Source of the DNA: Pseudomonas coleopterorum
GTDB lineage: Bacteria > Pseudomonadota > Gammaproteobacteria > Pseudomonadales > Pseudomonadaceae
DNA length: 64,000 nucleotides
NCBI RefSeq assembly: GCF_900105555.1
Contig: NZ_FNTZ01000001.1
Span: forward strand, 2,294,001-2,358,000
Direction: 5' to 3'
Both the position numbers and the translations under genes were made by a program. Positions 1 to 11,888 of the stretch are shown piece after piece. Below the pieces are notes generated by a model. It ran no database searches and was not told the origin of the DNA. It was given only the letters and a program-made list of their open reading frames with translations. Each line of letters starts with the position of its first letter. The stretch's first letter is position 1.

Positions 1-672
1 GACGAGGATCAGGCCATCCGCTTCCATGCCGCCCGTGGCCTGATCGGCCTGCCGATCGATGAGTTGGGGCTGTATTTCGCTCACTTGGACAAGGTGGTGA
101 ACGCCTACATCGCCGACCTGCAAGGTAACACCGACGACGCCACCGCTCAGCTCGAACTGGCGCGCCTGTACCTGCACGATGCGGCCTACCAGCAGGCAGA
201 GCAGGCCCTGACTCGCTACCGCACCTTGGCGCCCGACGACCTTGAAGCCATTGCCGTGCAAGTGGAGCTCCTCGAACGCCAAGGCAAAAGCGACTCGGCC
301 CGCGCCTTGCTGGCCGAGCAGTTGCTCGCCCATCCGCAATCGGCGCTGTTGCAGCAGCAACTGGGCCTCTGGCTGATGGCCCATGACGAGGACGAATACG
401 CCCTGCTCGCCCTCGCCCGTGCGGTTGAACTGGCACCGGACAACAACGATTACCGCTACGTGCTGGCCACCAACCTGCACGACCTGCAGCAGATCGAGGC
501 GGCGCAGAAACAGCTCGAAGAGATTCTGCGCCGTGATCCGGCCAACCGTCGCGCGCGGGTGCTATTGATCCAGTACTGGAAGGAAACCGGGCAGTTGCAG
601 AACGTGCAGATACTGTTGGCCGAACTCGAGCAGCAGAACGCCGACGATCCAAGCCTGCAACAGGGCCTGTGA
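1..672 (+). CDS. TPR-repeat protein, C-terminal part (5' end outside window)
   Basis: The reading frame is open from base 1, so the true start lies upstream; TTG at 64 is not a convincing start. The visible 223 residues begin with a helical stretch (HAARGLIGLP) that could be the end of a HEAT-like segment, followed by about four tetratricopeptide-like helical pairs (ELARLYLHDAAYQQAEQAL; WLMAHDEDEYALLALARAV; ATNLHDLQQIEAAQKQLEE). TPRs mediate protein contacts. In pseudomonads such tails occur on multihaem cytochrome-like proteins, but no haem motif lies inside the window, so the enzymatic part is unknown. It is followed after 126 bases by the KaiC-like gene. Confidence 0.7.
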   Translation, partial: DEDQAIRFHAARGLIGLPIDELGLYFAHLDKVVNAYIADLQGNTDDATAQLELARLYLHDAAYQQAEQALTRYRTLAPDDLEAIAVQVELLERQGKSDSARALLAEQLLAHPQSALLQQQLGLWLMAHDEDEYALLALARAVELAPDNNDYRYVLATNLHDLQQIEAAQKQLEEILRRDPANRRARVLLIQYWKETGQLQNVQILLAELEQQNADDPSLQQGL

Positions 673-798
673 AATCGCCCGGTTCCGATGGCGAATTTCG
701 GTCATGCCACCCAGGAACCCCGCTACCGGCGCGGTGTCCAGTATCATGCTGTAGCACATTGCGCAACGCAGCCCTTCCCGCTACCCGAGGACACCTTT

Positions 799-2283
799 TT
801 GACGACGGCCAAAGCAGCCACCGGTATTGCCGGGCTGGACGACATCTTGGGCGGAGGTCTGACCCGCAGCCATATCTTCCTTCTGGAAGGCCAGCCGGGC
901 GCAGGCAAGACGACGGTAGCGCTGCAATTTCTCCTCGAAGGCGTTGCGCAGAACGAGACCTGCCTCTATATCACCCTCTCCGAAACCGCCAGAGAGCTGC
1001 GCGAAGGCGCCCTTTCCCATGGCTGGGAGCTGGACGAACGGGTCACGGTGTTCGAACTGACCCCACCCGAACTGGTGCTGGACCTGCAACAGCAGCAAAG
1101 CCTGCTCTACAGCAGCGACCTGGAGCTGGGCGAAGCGACCCGGCAGATCTTCGATGAAGTGGAACGGGTAAAACCCTCCCGGGTGATTCTGGACAGCCTC
1201 TCGGAGGTGCGTCTGCTGGCTCAGGGTTCGCTGCGCTATCGTCGGCAGATCCTGGCCATCAAACATTATTTCGCCCGCTTCCATGCCACGGTGCTGCTGC
1301 TCGACGACATGACCAGCGAGCCGCTGGACAAGACGTTGCACAGCATCGCCCACGGCGTGATTCGCCTGGAAGAAACCGCACCCGACTACGGTGCCGAACG
1401 GCGCCGTCTGCGCATCATGAAATACCGTGGGCAGAAATACCGCGGTGGCTATCACGACTTCACCATCCAGCCCGACGGTATTCACGTTTACCCACGCCTG
1501 GTGGCGGCCGAGTTCCGTGCTCGCTACGAACGCAGCCAGCTGACCTCGGGCATTGCCGAACTGGACGCGCTGCTGGGCGGCGGTGTCGAGAACGGTTCGA
1601 GCACCTTGATCATCGGCCCTGCCGGCACCGGCAAATCTTTGCTCTCCATGGTCTTCGCCGCCGCAGCGGTGGAGCGTGGTGAAAAAGTCGCGCTGTTCAT
1701 CTTCGACGAAGAACTCAGCCTGCTCTTCGAGCGCATGAAGAACCTGGGCATCGACCTCGAGGCTTACCAGCATCGCGGCCAGATGATCATTCAGCAGGTG
1801 GACGCCGCCGAGCAGTCGCCCGGCGAGTTTGCTCACATGGTGCGTACCAGCATCAACCTGCATGCCATCAAGACGGTCGTGATCGACAGCATCAACGGCT
1901 ACCATGCCGCCATGATGGGCGAAAGCACGCCGGTGCTGCACATCCACGAACTGCTGCTCTACCTCAACCGCCTGGGCGCCTCCACCTTCATGACCGTGGC
2001 TCAGCAGGGGCTGGTTGGCGACATGAAGGCGCCGGTGGACATCACCTACCTGGCCGATACGGTCATCCTGCTGCGCTACTTCGAGGCGCTGGGCAACGTA
2101 CGCCGTGCGGTGTCGGTGATCAAGAAGCGCTTCGGCAGCCATGAAAACACCATCCGCGAATACAAGATCAGCAGTCAGGGCATGACCGTTGGCGAACCAC
2201 TGAGCGCGTTCCAAGGGGTGCTGCGCGGCGTACCGACCTACATCGGTGAAGCCCGCCCCCTGCTCGAAGCAGACGATCAGTGA
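799..2283 (+). CDS. KaiC-like tandem RecA-fold ATPase
   Basis: A 494-residue double-domain ATPase of the KaiC/RadA superfamily. Domain 1 has Walker A GQPGAGKTT at about residue 31, and domain 2 has GPAGTGKS at about 273. In cyanobacteria KaiC is the autophosphorylating core of the circadian clock; outside them KaiC homologues are linked to stress and light signalling. The start chosen is TTG at 799 because GAGGA lies 7 bases upstream and the first domain begins at once; an in-frame start at 688 would add an unconserved leader. The site equivalent to KaiC Ser431/Thr432 reads Thr416-Tyr417 here (DITYLADT). No kaiA or kaiB is near. The stop overlaps the GTG of the hybrid kinase, so the two are translationally coupled. 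Confidence 0.9.
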   Translation: MTTAKAATGIAGLDDILGGGLTRSHIFLLEGQPGAGKTTVALQFLLEGVAQNETCLYITLSETARELREGALSHGWELDERVTVFELTPPELVLDLQQQQSLLYSSDLELGEATRQIFDEVERVKPSRVILDSLSEVRLLAQGSLRYRRQILAIKHYFARFHATVLLLDDMTSEPLDKTLHSIAHGVIRLEETAPDYGAERRRLRIMKYRGQKYRGGYHDFTIQPDGIHVYPRLVAAEFRARYERSQLTSGIAELDALLGGGVENGSSTLIIGPAGTGKSLLSMVFAAAAVERGEKVALFIFDEELSLLFERMKNLGIDLEAYQHRGQMIIQQVDAAEQSPGEFAHMVRTSINLHAIKTVVIDSINGYHAAMMGESTPVLHIHELLLYLNRLGASTFMTVAQQGLVGDMKAPVDITYLADTVILLRYFEALGNVRRAVSVIKKRFGSHENTIREYKISSQGMTVGEPLSAFQGVLRGVPTYIGEARPLLEADDQ

Positions 2284-4313
2284 AGATGTCCATCCCCACC
2301 TCGGAACGGGTGCTGGTCCTGGCGCCCCTGGGCCGCGATAGCCAGGTCGCCTTGCAGATCCTTGGCCAGGCGGGCATAGAGGGGGCTGCGGTGGCGGATG
2401 TCGACCAGCTTTGCACACACCTGCAACGTGAAGGCGCAGGCGTGTGCCTCATCGCCAACGAAGCGCTGTCCGAAGCCCGGATGCAGCCCCTGCTGGTGTA
2501 TCTGAGTCAGCAACCGGCCTGGTCCGACCTGCCGATCGTGCTGATGACCCACCAGCGCGCCGCCGATCAGGCGCAGTCCATGCGCCTCGCGGCGCGCCTG
2601 GGCAACGTGACCTTCGTGGAGCGCCCGTTCCACCCCATGACGTTGGTCAGCCTGGCCAAGACCGCCATTCGTGGCCGCCGCCGTCAATACGAAGCCCGGG
2701 ATCGTCTGCTCGACCTGAGCGAAAGCGAACAGCGCTTGCAACATGCCATGAGCGCCGGTCGCCTCGGCGCCTGGGAACTGACCTGCCACCCGCTGCAGCT
2801 GAATTGCTCTAATCGGACCCGCGCCCACTACGGCATCGAGGCCGGCGCCCGCTTCGATTACTCAGATTGGCTGTTGTGCGTCCATCCCAGTGATCAAGCG
2901 ATGATGCAGGAGGCGCTGATCGACAGCCTGCAACTGGGTGCCGATTTCGCCGCGCAATTCCGCAATCGCTGGCCCGACGGTTCGCTGCACTGGGTCGACG
3001 TGCGCGCCCGGGCGATCCCTGACGAGAAAGGCCTGATCCAGGCGCTGGTCGGTGTGACCACCGATATCACCGAGCAGAAGGCCGCCGAACAGCAGTTGCG
3101 CGAGCTCAATGGCAACCTGGAACAGCAAGTCGAAGAACGTACCGCTCAGGTGCGCATCAACGAAGAAGCCCTGCGCCAGGCGCAGAAGATGGAAGCGGTC
3201 GGCCAGTTGACCGGGGGCATTGCCCACGACTTCAACAACATGCTCACCGGCATCATCGGCAGTCTGGAACTGATGCGTCGACGCATGAAGCGCGATCAGT
3301 TCGACGACCTGCCCAAACTCATCGATATGGGGATCAGTTCGGCCAACCGCGCGGCGTCGCTGACCCACCGGCTGTTGGCGTTTTCCCGCCGTCAGTCTCT
3401 GGATTCCAAGCCGGTCCAGGTCAACGAGCTGGTCCGCTCGATGGAAGAGCTGCTGCACCGCAGCCTCAACGAGAGCATCACCTTGCACCTGCGCCTCGAC
3501 CCGCAGCTGTGGATTGCCGAGGCCGACCCGCATCAGCTGGAAAGCGCCCTGCTCAACCTGGTGATCAACGCCCGCGACGCCATGCCGGGGGCTGGCGAGG
3601 TGATCGTCGAAACAGCCAATCGTCATCTCGACGAACGCTTCACCTCCGCCCAGCAGAATCTGGAGCCGGGCGACTATATCCTGCTCAGTGTCAGCGATAC
3701 CGGGCTGGGCATGGACCCCGCCGTAGTCGACCGTGCGTTCGACCCGTTTTTCACCACCAAACCCATCGGCCAAGGCACCGGCCTTGGGTTGTCGATGATC
3801 TACGGCTTCAGCAAGCAGTCCCGCGGGCACGTGGCCATCGACAGCACACCCGGCCAGGGCACCACGGTGCAGCTCTATCTACCGCGTTGCTACGCCTCGC
3901 AGCTGCCGCACGCGTTGGTGCCGGTGATCGAGTCACCCATGGCGCGCAACGGCGAGACGGTATTGATCGTGGAGGACGACAACGCGGTGCGCACCTTGGT
4001 CTGCGAAGTGCTGCGCGAGCTGGGTTACGGCTACCTGGAGGCAGCCGACGCCAGTGCCGCACAACCGATTCTGGCTTCCGGGCAGCGCATCGACCTGCTG
4101 ATCAGCGACGTCGGTCTGCCCGGCATGAATGGTCGGCAACTGGCCGAAGTGGCGCGCACCCTGCGGCCTGGGCTCAAGGTGCTGTTCATCACCGGCTATG
4201 CCCAGGACGCGGAAGTGCGTGCCGGTTTCCTCGATGACGGCATGCAGATGATCACCAAGCCGTTCGCCTTCGACGTCCTCACCGCCAAGGTCCGGGAGAT
4301 GTCCCAGGCGTGA
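2280..4313 (+). CDS. soluble hybrid histidine kinase (pseudo-receiver, PAS, HisKA, HATPase, receiver)
   Basis: A 677-residue protein without membrane segments. An N-terminal receiver-like fold (residues 1-130) lacks the phospho-acceptor Asp. A PAS domain follows (about 150-270), then a coiled coil and a HisKA box with His316 ([13 protein letters not shown]). The HATPase has N-box LVINARDAM and G-boxes DTGLGMD and GTGLGLS. A C-terminal receiver has Asp610 ([13 protein letters not shown]) and Lys660. GTG at 2280 overlaps the kaiC stop by 4 bases; ATG at 2286 is the alternative. The physical link suggests that the KaiC-like ATPase controls or senses for this kinase. Its kinase core is closely similar to that of the hybrid kinase at 17140-19104. 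Confidence 0.93.
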   Translation: MKMSIPTSERVLVLAPLGRDSQVALQILGQAGIEGAAVADVDQLCTHLQREGAGVCLIANEALSEARMQPLLVYLSQQPAWSDLPIVLMTHQRAADQAQSMRLAARLGNVTFVERPFHPMTLVSLAKTAIRGRRRQYEARDRLLDLSESEQRLQHAMSAGRLGAWELTCHPLQLNCSNRTRAHYGIEAGARFDYSDWLLCVHPSDQAMMQEALIDSLQLGADFAAQFRNRWPDGSLHWVDVRARAIPDEKGLIQALVGVTTDITEQKAAEQQLRELNGNLEQQVEERTAQVRINEEALRQAQKMEAVGQLTGGIAHDFNNMLTGIIGSLELMRRRMKRDQFDDLPKLIDMGISSANRAASLTHRLLAFSRRQSLDSKPVQVNELVRSMEELLHRSLNESITLHLRLDPQLWIAEADPHQLESALLNLVINARDAMPGAGEVIVETANRHLDERFTSAQQNLEPGDYILLSVSDTGLGMDPAVVDRAFDPFFTTKPIGQGTGLGLSMIYGFSKQSRGHVAIDSTPGQGTTVQLYLPRCYASQLPHALVPVIESPMARNGETVLIVEDDNAVRTLVCEVLRELGYGYLEAADASAAQPILASGQRIDLLISDVGLPGMNGRQLAEVARTLRPGLKVLFITGYAQDAEVRAGFLDDGMQMITKPFAFDVLTAKVREMSQA

Positions 4314-4314
4314 T

Positions 4315-6699
4315 TCAGCGCTGGGGCTTGACCCGCAGGTCGCTGAAGCATGGCAGGCTGGCGTCGACGCGCTCGGAAGCGCGGGCGCCGGGCTTGGTCG
4401 CCGTTTCCACGTACCAGTAGCAGCTGTGGATGGCCCGGGTGATCCCGACGTAGGCCAGGCGCAGCGCTTCTTCATGCTGAGCGCTGTCGTAGCCGTCCAC
4501 CTGCCCCGGCGTCGCCAGACCGGCCAGGGCATACACCTGATTCTTGTAGGGCGAGCGACTGGCGTACTGGCAGTCACCCAGCAGAAACACCGCATCGGCC
4601 TGTAGCCCTTTGGCGCTGTGGAAGGTGAGCTGACGCAAGCGGCGCTGCTCTACGGGCAGCGCCTGCTCGAGCTGCAACAGGCCCTGGATATGTTCGGCCA
4701 GTGCCTGGCGATCACTGTTGCGGCGATACAGCACCAGAATCGAATCGCCCGCTGCATGATGCTCGGCAGCGCGTCGGGCAAGGTCTGCAAGGTCCCGAGT
4801 CAGCACGGTGACGGGCACCGGTTCGCGGGCGAACGTCGTACGCGCCTGGGCTTTCTTGCCCGGTATGGCCGGCGCCGATGCGACGACATGTTCGGCAGCG
4901 TCGATCACGACCTGGTGGCTGCGGTAGTTGTCGATCAGCAGGATGCGCGTGTGCTTGTGGGCACTGAAAGTGCGATTGAACTGCATGAAGTAGCTGGGCG
5001 TACTGCCTCGCCAGCCGTAGATCGATTGCCAGTCGTCACCGACGCACATCAGCGAACTGTGCTGCGCGGCTCGCTCACCGGCCAGAGAAGAACCTCGACG
5101 GAGGATTTCGGCAAGGCTCGCCTTCAGCCAGCCGACGATCTGCGCAGAGATGTCCTGGAATTCATCGACCAGCAGATGGGACATGGGGCGCAGGGCTTCA
5201 TCGGGCAGCTCGCCGACCCTGGAGTCAGAGCCCTCTCCCAACAGCGCGAACATGCGGTTGAACAGCATGATCGGCGGAGTCTGCCGCTGCAGGTGCGCTT
5301 CGAGCGCTGGCCAGTAGGTACGTAGTGCGGCAAAGAAGGCCGCTTCGGGGTCATCGGCGTCCCAGGTCATTCGGTCGATGGCATCGACTACCTGCAACCC
5401 GAGATTCTCGATGAAGGTTGCGGCGCCCACGAAACAATCGAGCAGTGGCGCTGGAGAAAGCTCGCCGGGGAGCTGGTACTCGAAACCCGGACCGGACAGC
5501 GCCTTGCTATTCAATGCGCTCAAAACTTCTTTCGCATCGGCTGGGTTATCCAGCCAAATCAGTGGCTTATCGCAGAAAGCTTGAAACAAGGTGCGCTTGA
5601 CGGCCCACTCACCCCAGACCGGTATCTTGGCGCCCGGCCGGGTCAACTGGGGGTCGGTATCGGCATCGAAACCCAATACAACCCATGTGTCGAGTTTGGC
5701 TATGTACCCATGGGTATGGAATGTAAATCCTTTTATATCAATGGTTTGTCGATCTATCTTGATCCCTTTTATAGGCCAAGCGTTTGTTTTGCGCCACTGA
5801 TCTTCGATCAAGTCGCACAGCTCAACATCGCGGGCACTGGCCAGGCTCAGGGCCTTGAGGCGTTTCTGTACATCAGGGTCTTGCGGGTCGAGCTTGCGCA
5901 ACTGGGCTGCGCCTTTGCGCAGGCGGGCGATATGACTGGCAAATGCAGGATCGCTGGTCATCAGATCGCGATAGCACTCGTTCATCAACTGGCGCTGGGT
6001 ATCGTTGAGACGCAGCTGGAAGGGGTTGGCTTCTTCAGCGCCTGCGCCAGTGGCGCCCAGATTCTCGAAGGCGCGTACGTCGGACAGGCCAGGAAGTGCG
6101 TGGACCATGGGCAGAACCAGCGAATGGTAGGTTCTGACGACCTCACGCAGATTCTCGAATAGATATGAAATCTCCCATTTATCAAAGACTTGACACAACT
6201 TCTTGATAAAGTCTCGACGTGATTCCCGGGTGAAGGTGACGACGCTGAGGCTGTCGAGTTCGAATCCCAGGTAGTGGTGCAGGACCAGCACTCTGAGCAC
6301 CAGCGACGTGGACTTGCCCGCACCGGCGCCAGCGACTACGCAGGTGGCGGGCGTGGTGCTGAAGATCATCTTCCACTGCGCGGCGCTGGGTTGAGCGTGT
6401 TCGGGAAGCCGTGCAGCGACGTCGGCCTTGATGGTCTTTTTCAGGGCTGGGGTGAGTTCCAGTTGCCAGGGGGCGAACAGCAAAGGCTGTGGCGCCGGTA
6501 GCGTGGCGGGCTTCTTTGGCGCACGGGCGGGCCGCTTCGACTTTGATGCGGGAGAGGGTTCGCGGGAGGGTTCGGGCGCAGGTGATTCGATCAGTGGCGT
6601 ATGGAACCAGGCATCACGTTGCTGCGAACGCAGCCAACGCCAGCCCCGGGCAATCAGGCCCTGAGCCTGACGGTCTTTGTCGGTGGGTTGCGATGACAC
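4315..6699 (-). CDS. UvrD/Rep-type superfamily 1 DNA helicase
   Basis: A 794-residue ATP-dependent helicase. Motif I is VVAGAGAGKST. Motif II is LLVDEFQDIS. Motif III-like region is VGDDWQSIYGWRG. Further motifs are IDNYRSH, TFHSAKGLQADAV and LAYVGITRA. A basic, Pro/Ala/Lys-rich linker (about residues 40-75) precedes the motor and a long insertion lies between motifs Ia and II. The start is GTG at 6699, preceded by CAGGAG with 5-base spacing; the open frame continues to 6969 only through REP DNA. Role is probably DNA repair or replication restart. The gene converges on the hybrid kinase with one base between stops. Two patches (about 5690-5780 and 6150-6200) are clearly AT-richer than the rest. 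Confidence 0.93.
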   Translation of the reverse strand: MSSQPTDKDRQAQGLIARGWRWLRSQQRDAWFHTPLIESPAPEPSREPSPASKSKRPARAPKKPATLPAPQPLLFAPWQLELTPALKKTIKADVAARLPEHAQPSAAQWKMIFSTTPATCVVAGAGAGKSTSLVLRVLVLHHYLGFELDSLSVVTFTRESRRDFIKKLCQVFDKWEISYLFENLREVVRTYHSLVLPMVHALPGLSDVRAFENLGATGAGAEEANPFQLRLNDTQRQLMNECYRDLMTSDPAFASHIARLRKGAAQLRKLDPQDPDVQKRLKALSLASARDVELCDLIEDQWRKTNAWPIKGIKIDRQTIDIKGFTFHTHGYIAKLDTWVVLGFDADTDPQLTRPGAKIPVWGEWAVKRTLFQAFCDKPLIWLDNPADAKEVLSALNSKALSGPGFEYQLPGELSPAPLLDCFVGAATFIENLGLQVVDAIDRMTWDADDPEAAFFAALRTYWPALEAHLQRQTPPIMLFNRMFALLGEGSDSRVGELPDEALRPMSHLLVDEFQDISAQIVGWLKASLAEILRRGSSLAGERAAQHSSLMCVGDDWQSIYGWRGSTPSYFMQFNRTFSAHKHTRILLIDNYRSHQVVIDAAEHVVASAPAIPGKKAQARTTFAREPVPVTVLTRDLADLARRAAEHHAAGDSILVLYRRNSDRQALAEHIQGLLQLEQALPVEQRRLRQLTFHSAKGLQADAVFLLGDCQYASRSPYKNQVYALAGLATPGQVDGYDSAQHEEALRLAYVGITRAIHSCYWYVETATKPGARASERVDASLPCFSDLRVKPQR

Positions 6700-6801
6700 G
6701 AAAACTCCTGGGCATGTCGCGAGAGCCGCAATATACCAAAGATCCTTATCGCTGACGCTGGGCGGGTCGGGCGGTGTGCCTGATGCTCCGTGGTGCCTGC
6801 C

Positions 6802-7079
6802 GACGCGGCTTGCGCCGCTGCTACAGGGGCCATGATTGCCATCGGTCCGCGTGTCGGCGACGCACGCGATGCACCCGGAAGACCACGTCAAAGCCGGACA
6901 CAGTGCTTCTGTAGCAGCGGCGCGAGCCGCGTCGGCGGTGCACGCGATGCACCTGGAAGATCGCATCAAGGCCGGACGCGGCTTGCGCCGCTGCTACAGG
7001 GGATCGCGGTGTTTCTGTAGCAGCGGCGCGAGCCGCGTCGGCGGTGCACACGGTGCTTCTGTAGCAGCGGCGCACGCGG
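6802..7079. repeat. REP cluster, family A (five copies, alternating orientation)
   Basis: The 398 bases between the helicase and pgm hold no gene. They contain five copies of a 25-base palindromic element, GTAGCAGCGGCGC, then A/G, then AGCCGCGTC. Copies lie at 6802-6826 (-), 6909-6933 (+), 6975-6999 (-), 7015-7039 (+) and a truncated one at 7059-7079 (+). Alternating orientation makes BIME-type composite elements. The GTAG head is typical of REPs mobilised by RAYT enzymes, one of which is encoded at 19394-19852. The linkers also repeat (GTCGGCGGTGCACRCG). Confidence 0.93.
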
Positions 7080-7097
7080 TTGATCCAAGGGGGGGCA

Positions 7098-8738
<1,641 letters not shown>

Positions 8739-8885
8739 GCAAAAACCTCTAATGTAGGTACCGAAACGGAGGATGACAGTTTAGTGGCACTTCGACACTG
8801 GAGGTAGGGATTTGATTCCCTTTTTTGACGCTTATTTATCGAGCTGACGGGCAACGGGTTGCCCGCTGCCCTTCGCAGCGCCCGA

Positions 8886-10439
8886 TCAGGTGATCGGCGC
8901 AGGGTTGAACAAGGTGATGTCGTTGTGCAGGCGATAGCGTTCGGCCCAGGTCTGCTTTTCGCCGCTCGCCACGGCCAGGTAGTAGTGGAACAACTCCCAG
9001 CCCAACTCCTCGATGGTGGCGCGCCCGGTCGCGATGCGTCCGGCATCGATGTCGATCAGGTCCGGCCAGCGCTCTGCCAATTCGGTACGGGTAGAGACCT
9101 TGACCACGGGTGTCATCGCCAGGCCGTAAGGCGTGCCACGGCCGGTGGTGAATACATGCAGGTTCATGCCTGCGGCCAGTTGCAAAGTGCCGCAGACGAA
9201 ATCGCTGGCGGGCGTTGCGCAGTAGATCAGCCCCTTGCGATTGACCCGTTCCCCCGGGCCGAGCACGCCATTGATGGCGCTGCTGCCGGACTTGACGATC
9301 GAGCCCAGGGATTTCTCGACGATGTTGGACAACCCGCCTTTCTTGTTGCCCGGCGTGGTGTTGGCACTGCGGTCCGCGGCGCCGCGCTCCAGGTAGTTGT
9401 CGTACCAGTCCATTTCGCGTACCAGCTCGGTCGCCACTTCGTGGGTTTCGGCCCGCGAGGTCAGCATGTAGATGGCGTCACGCACTTCGGTGACCTCGGA
9501 GAACATCACCGTGGCACCGGCCCGAATCAACAGGTCTGAGGCGAATCCCAACGCCGGATTGGCGGTGATGCCGGAGAAGGCGTCGCTGCCGCCGCACTGC
9601 ATGCCCAGAATCAGCTCGCTGGCAGGCACGGTTTCGCGGCGACGCAGATCGAGCTTGGCCAGGCGGGTCTCGGCCAGGGCCATGATCTGCTCGACCATTT
9701 CCCCGAAGCCATGACCCGAATCCTGCAAGCGGTACAGCCACGGCTCGCTCAGGTCCACCGAGGGATCGTCCTCGTGCATCACCTGCCCGGCCTGCAATTT
9801 CTCGCAACCCAGACCGATCACCAATGCCTCGCCGCCCAGGTTTGGGTTGCGTGCCAGATTGCGTACGGTGCGAATCGGAATGTAGGCGTCGCGCGCATTG
9901 ATCGCCACGCCACAGCCATAACTGTGGGTCAGGGCTACCACGTCGTCGACGTGGGGATACTTGGGCAACAGCTCTTCACGGATACGTTTCACGGCATGGT
10001 CCAGCACACCGGTCACGCACTGGACCGTGGTGGTGATCCCGAGAATGTTGCGGGTACCGACGGTACCGTCGGCGTTGCGATAACCCTGGAAGGTGAAGCC
10101 TTCGAGCGGCGGCAGCGCAGCCGGCACCGCGTCGGACATCGGCAGGCTGTCCAGCGGCGGTGCCGACGGCATCGCCAGTTGGCTTTCCTTGACCCAACTG
10201 CCTTGGCGAATGGGTTCCAGCGCGTAGCCGATGATCTGCCCGTAGCGCACCACCGTGCCGCCTTCGGCGATGTCGACGGTTGCGACCTTGTGGCTTTGTG
10301 GCACGCCTTCGACGACGGTCAGGCCATCGGGAAAGCGACTGCCTTCGGCCACGCCCTGATCGTTGACCACGACCACGACGTTGTCGTCTGCGTGCAGGCG
10401 CACGTAGCGGGGAGAATCGGAATGTTCGATCAATTGCAT
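8886..10439 (-). CDS. garD: galactarate dehydratase
   Basis: A 517-residue enzyme of the UxaA/GarD family that dehydrates galactarate to 5-keto-4-deoxy-D-glucarate (reaction known for the family). It has the N-terminal SAF-like domain ([17 protein letters not shown]) and family blocks [79 protein letters not shown] and the C-terminal LFNPAPIT, all collinear with E. coli GarD. It lies 87 bases downstream of the permease, on the same strand, so they probably form one transcript. The enzyme for the next step (5-keto-4-deoxyglucarate dehydratase or aldolase) is not in the window. Confidence 0.95.
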   Translation of the reverse strand: MQLIEHSDSPRYVRLHADDNVVVVVNDQGVAEGSRFPDGLTVVEGVPQSHKVATVDIAEGGTVVRYGQIIGYALEPIRQGSWVKESQLAMPSAPPLDSLPMSDAVPAALPPLEGFTFQGYRNADGTVGTRNILGITTTVQCVTGVLDHAVKRIREELLPKYPHVDDVVALTHSYGCGVAINARDAYIPIRTVRNLARNPNLGGEALVIGLGCEKLQAGQVMHEDDPSVDLSEPWLYRLQDSGHGFGEMVEQIMALAETRLAKLDLRRRETVPASELILGMQCGGSDAFSGITANPALGFASDLLIRAGATVMFSEVTEVRDAIYMLTSRAETHEVATELVREMDWYDNYLERGAADRSANTTPGNKKGGLSNIVEKSLGSIVKSGSSAINGVLGPGERVNRKGLIYCATPASDFVCGTLQLAAGMNLHVFTTGRGTPYGLAMTPVVKVSTRTELAERWPDLIDIDAGRIATGRATIEELGWELFHYYLAVASGEKQTWAERYRLHNDITLFNPAPIT

Positions 10440-10526
10440 GGCTTGGCCCTTCCAATCAACTCAGGCTGAATCGAGAGCCGCGTGCCGGCACTGCCGGCCG
10501 CGGTCTTGTCGTTGGCTGCAGACGCT

Positions 10527-11888
10527 TCAGGGACGCGCGCCGGTCAGCTGCGGTGCATCGTCGACGATCGGATCGCCGTTCTCTTCGCGCAGGACCACAC
10601 GCTTGATCGGACCGACGATCACCAGGTAGCTGAACACGGCGACCAGAGCGTTGGCGCCGACATACACCAGCGCGTACTTGAACGAGCCGGTGGCGCTGAT
10701 GATGTAGCCGATCACGATCGGCGTGGTGATGGAGGCCACGTTGCCGAACATGTTGAACAGCCCGCCGCTGATCCCGGCGATCTGCTTGGGCGAGGTGTCG
10801 GACACCACGGCCCAGCCCAGCGCGCCCACGCCCTTGCCGAAGAACGCCAGGGCCATGAACGCCACCACCATCCATTCGGCCTGCACATAGTTGCAGATGA
10901 CCATGGTGGTCGACAGCATCAAGCCGCATACGATCGGGGTCTTGCGAGCGAAGGTCAGCGAATGACCGCGACGCAGCAGACTGTCGGAGATCACCCCGCC
11001 CAGCACGCCGCCAATGAAGCCGCAGATGGCTGGCAGCGAGGCGATGAAGCCTGCCTTGAGAATGGTCATGCCGCGTTCCTGAACCAGGTACACCGGAAAC
11101 CAGGTCAGGAAGAAGTAGGTGATACCGTTGATGCAGAACTGACCCAGGTACACGCCCAGCATCATGCGGGTGGTGAGCAGTTGGCGAATGTAGTTCCACT
11201 TGGGCTTGGACTTGCCGCCCTTGGCCTGGTCCATATCGACCAGCCCGCCGTTCTTCTCGATGAAGTCTAGCTCTTCGGCGCTGATGCTTGGGTGTTCCTT
11301 GGGGTTGTGGATGTACTTGAGCCATACCGCCGAGAACAGGATGCCCAGGCCGCCCATGACCACGAAGACGTGCTCCCAGCCCCAGGAATGAACGATCCAG
11401 CCCATCAGCGGAGCGAACAGCACGGTCGCGAAGTACTGCGCCGAGTTGAAGATCGCCGACGCCGTGCCGCGCTCGGCGGTCGGGAACCAGGCGGCAACGA
11501 TGCGCGCGTTGCCGGGGAAGGACGGCGCCTCGGCCGCACCCACCAGAAAGCGCAGCATGAACAGCGCGATCACCGCGTTGGCCATCGGCAGGTAGCCGAC
11601 GAAACCCTGCAGCACGGTGAACAGCGACCAGGTGAAAATGCTCCAGGCATAGACCTTCTTCGAGCCGAAGCGGTCGAGCAGCCAACCACCGGGGATCTGC
11701 AGCAGGACGTAAGCCCAACCGAACGCGGAAAAGATGTAGCCGAGGGTCACGGCGTCGATGCCCAGGTCTTTCTGCAGGCTGGCACCGGCGATGGAAATGG
11801 TGGCGCGATCCGCGTAGTTCAGGGTGGTCACCACGAACAACAGAAACAGGATCATGTAGCGCACGTGCGTCTTCTTCGTCGCTGGCAT
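10527..11888 (-). CDS. MFS galactarate/glucarate permease (GarP/GudP type)
   Basis: A 453-residue inner-membrane carrier of the anion:cation symporter branch of the major facilitator superfamily, with about 12 hydrophobic segments. The N-terminus (RYMILFLLFVVTTLNYADRA, then GYIFSAFGWAYVLLQIPGGW) is almost collinear with E. coli GarP and GudP. Substrate is therefore probably galactarate and/or glucarate; the adjacent garD favours galactarate, but these carriers usually take both. It lies upstream of garD in the same direction and downstream of the FCD regulator. Confidence 0.9.
   Translation of the reverse strand: MPATKKTHVRYMILFLLFVVTTLNYADRATISIAGASLQKDLGIDAVTLGYIFSAFGWAYVLLQIPGGWLLDRFGSKKVYAWSIFTWSLFTVLQGFVGYLPMANAVIALFMLRFLVGAAEAPSFPGNARIVAAWFPTAERGTASAIFNSAQYFATVLFAPLMGWIVHSWGWEHVFVVMGGLGILFSAVWLKYIHNPKEHPSISAEELDFIEKNGGLVDMDQAKGGKSKPKWNYIRQLLTTRMMLGVYLGQFCINGITYFFLTWFPVYLVQERGMTILKAGFIASLPAICGFIGGVLGGVISDSLLRRGHSLTFARKTPIVCGLMLSTTMVICNYVQAEWMVVAFMALAFFGKGVGALGWAVVSDTSPKQIAGISGGLFNMFGNVASITTPIVIGYIISATGSFKYALVYVGANALVAVFSYLVIVGPIKRVVLREENGDPIVDDAPQLTGARP

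Noticed and set aside
781..2418. 545-residue minus-strand open frame opposite the kaiC-like gene
   Set aside because: It is antisense to a clear two-domain ATPase, has low-complexity His/Gln/Val-rich composition and no ribosome-binding site. High GC makes such antisense frames frequent.
799..4313. A full circadian kai locus
   Set aside because: No kaiA or kaiB gene is visible on either side, and KaiC homologues outside cyanobacteria usually lack clock function, so only a KaiC-like signalling module is claimed.
8780..8830. tRNA-like T-arm fragment (GGGAATCAAATCCC on the minus strand) upstream of pgm
   Set aside because: It lacks the TTC/CRA T-loop consensus, anticodon arm and CCA, and no integrated element adjoins; probably a chance hairpin.
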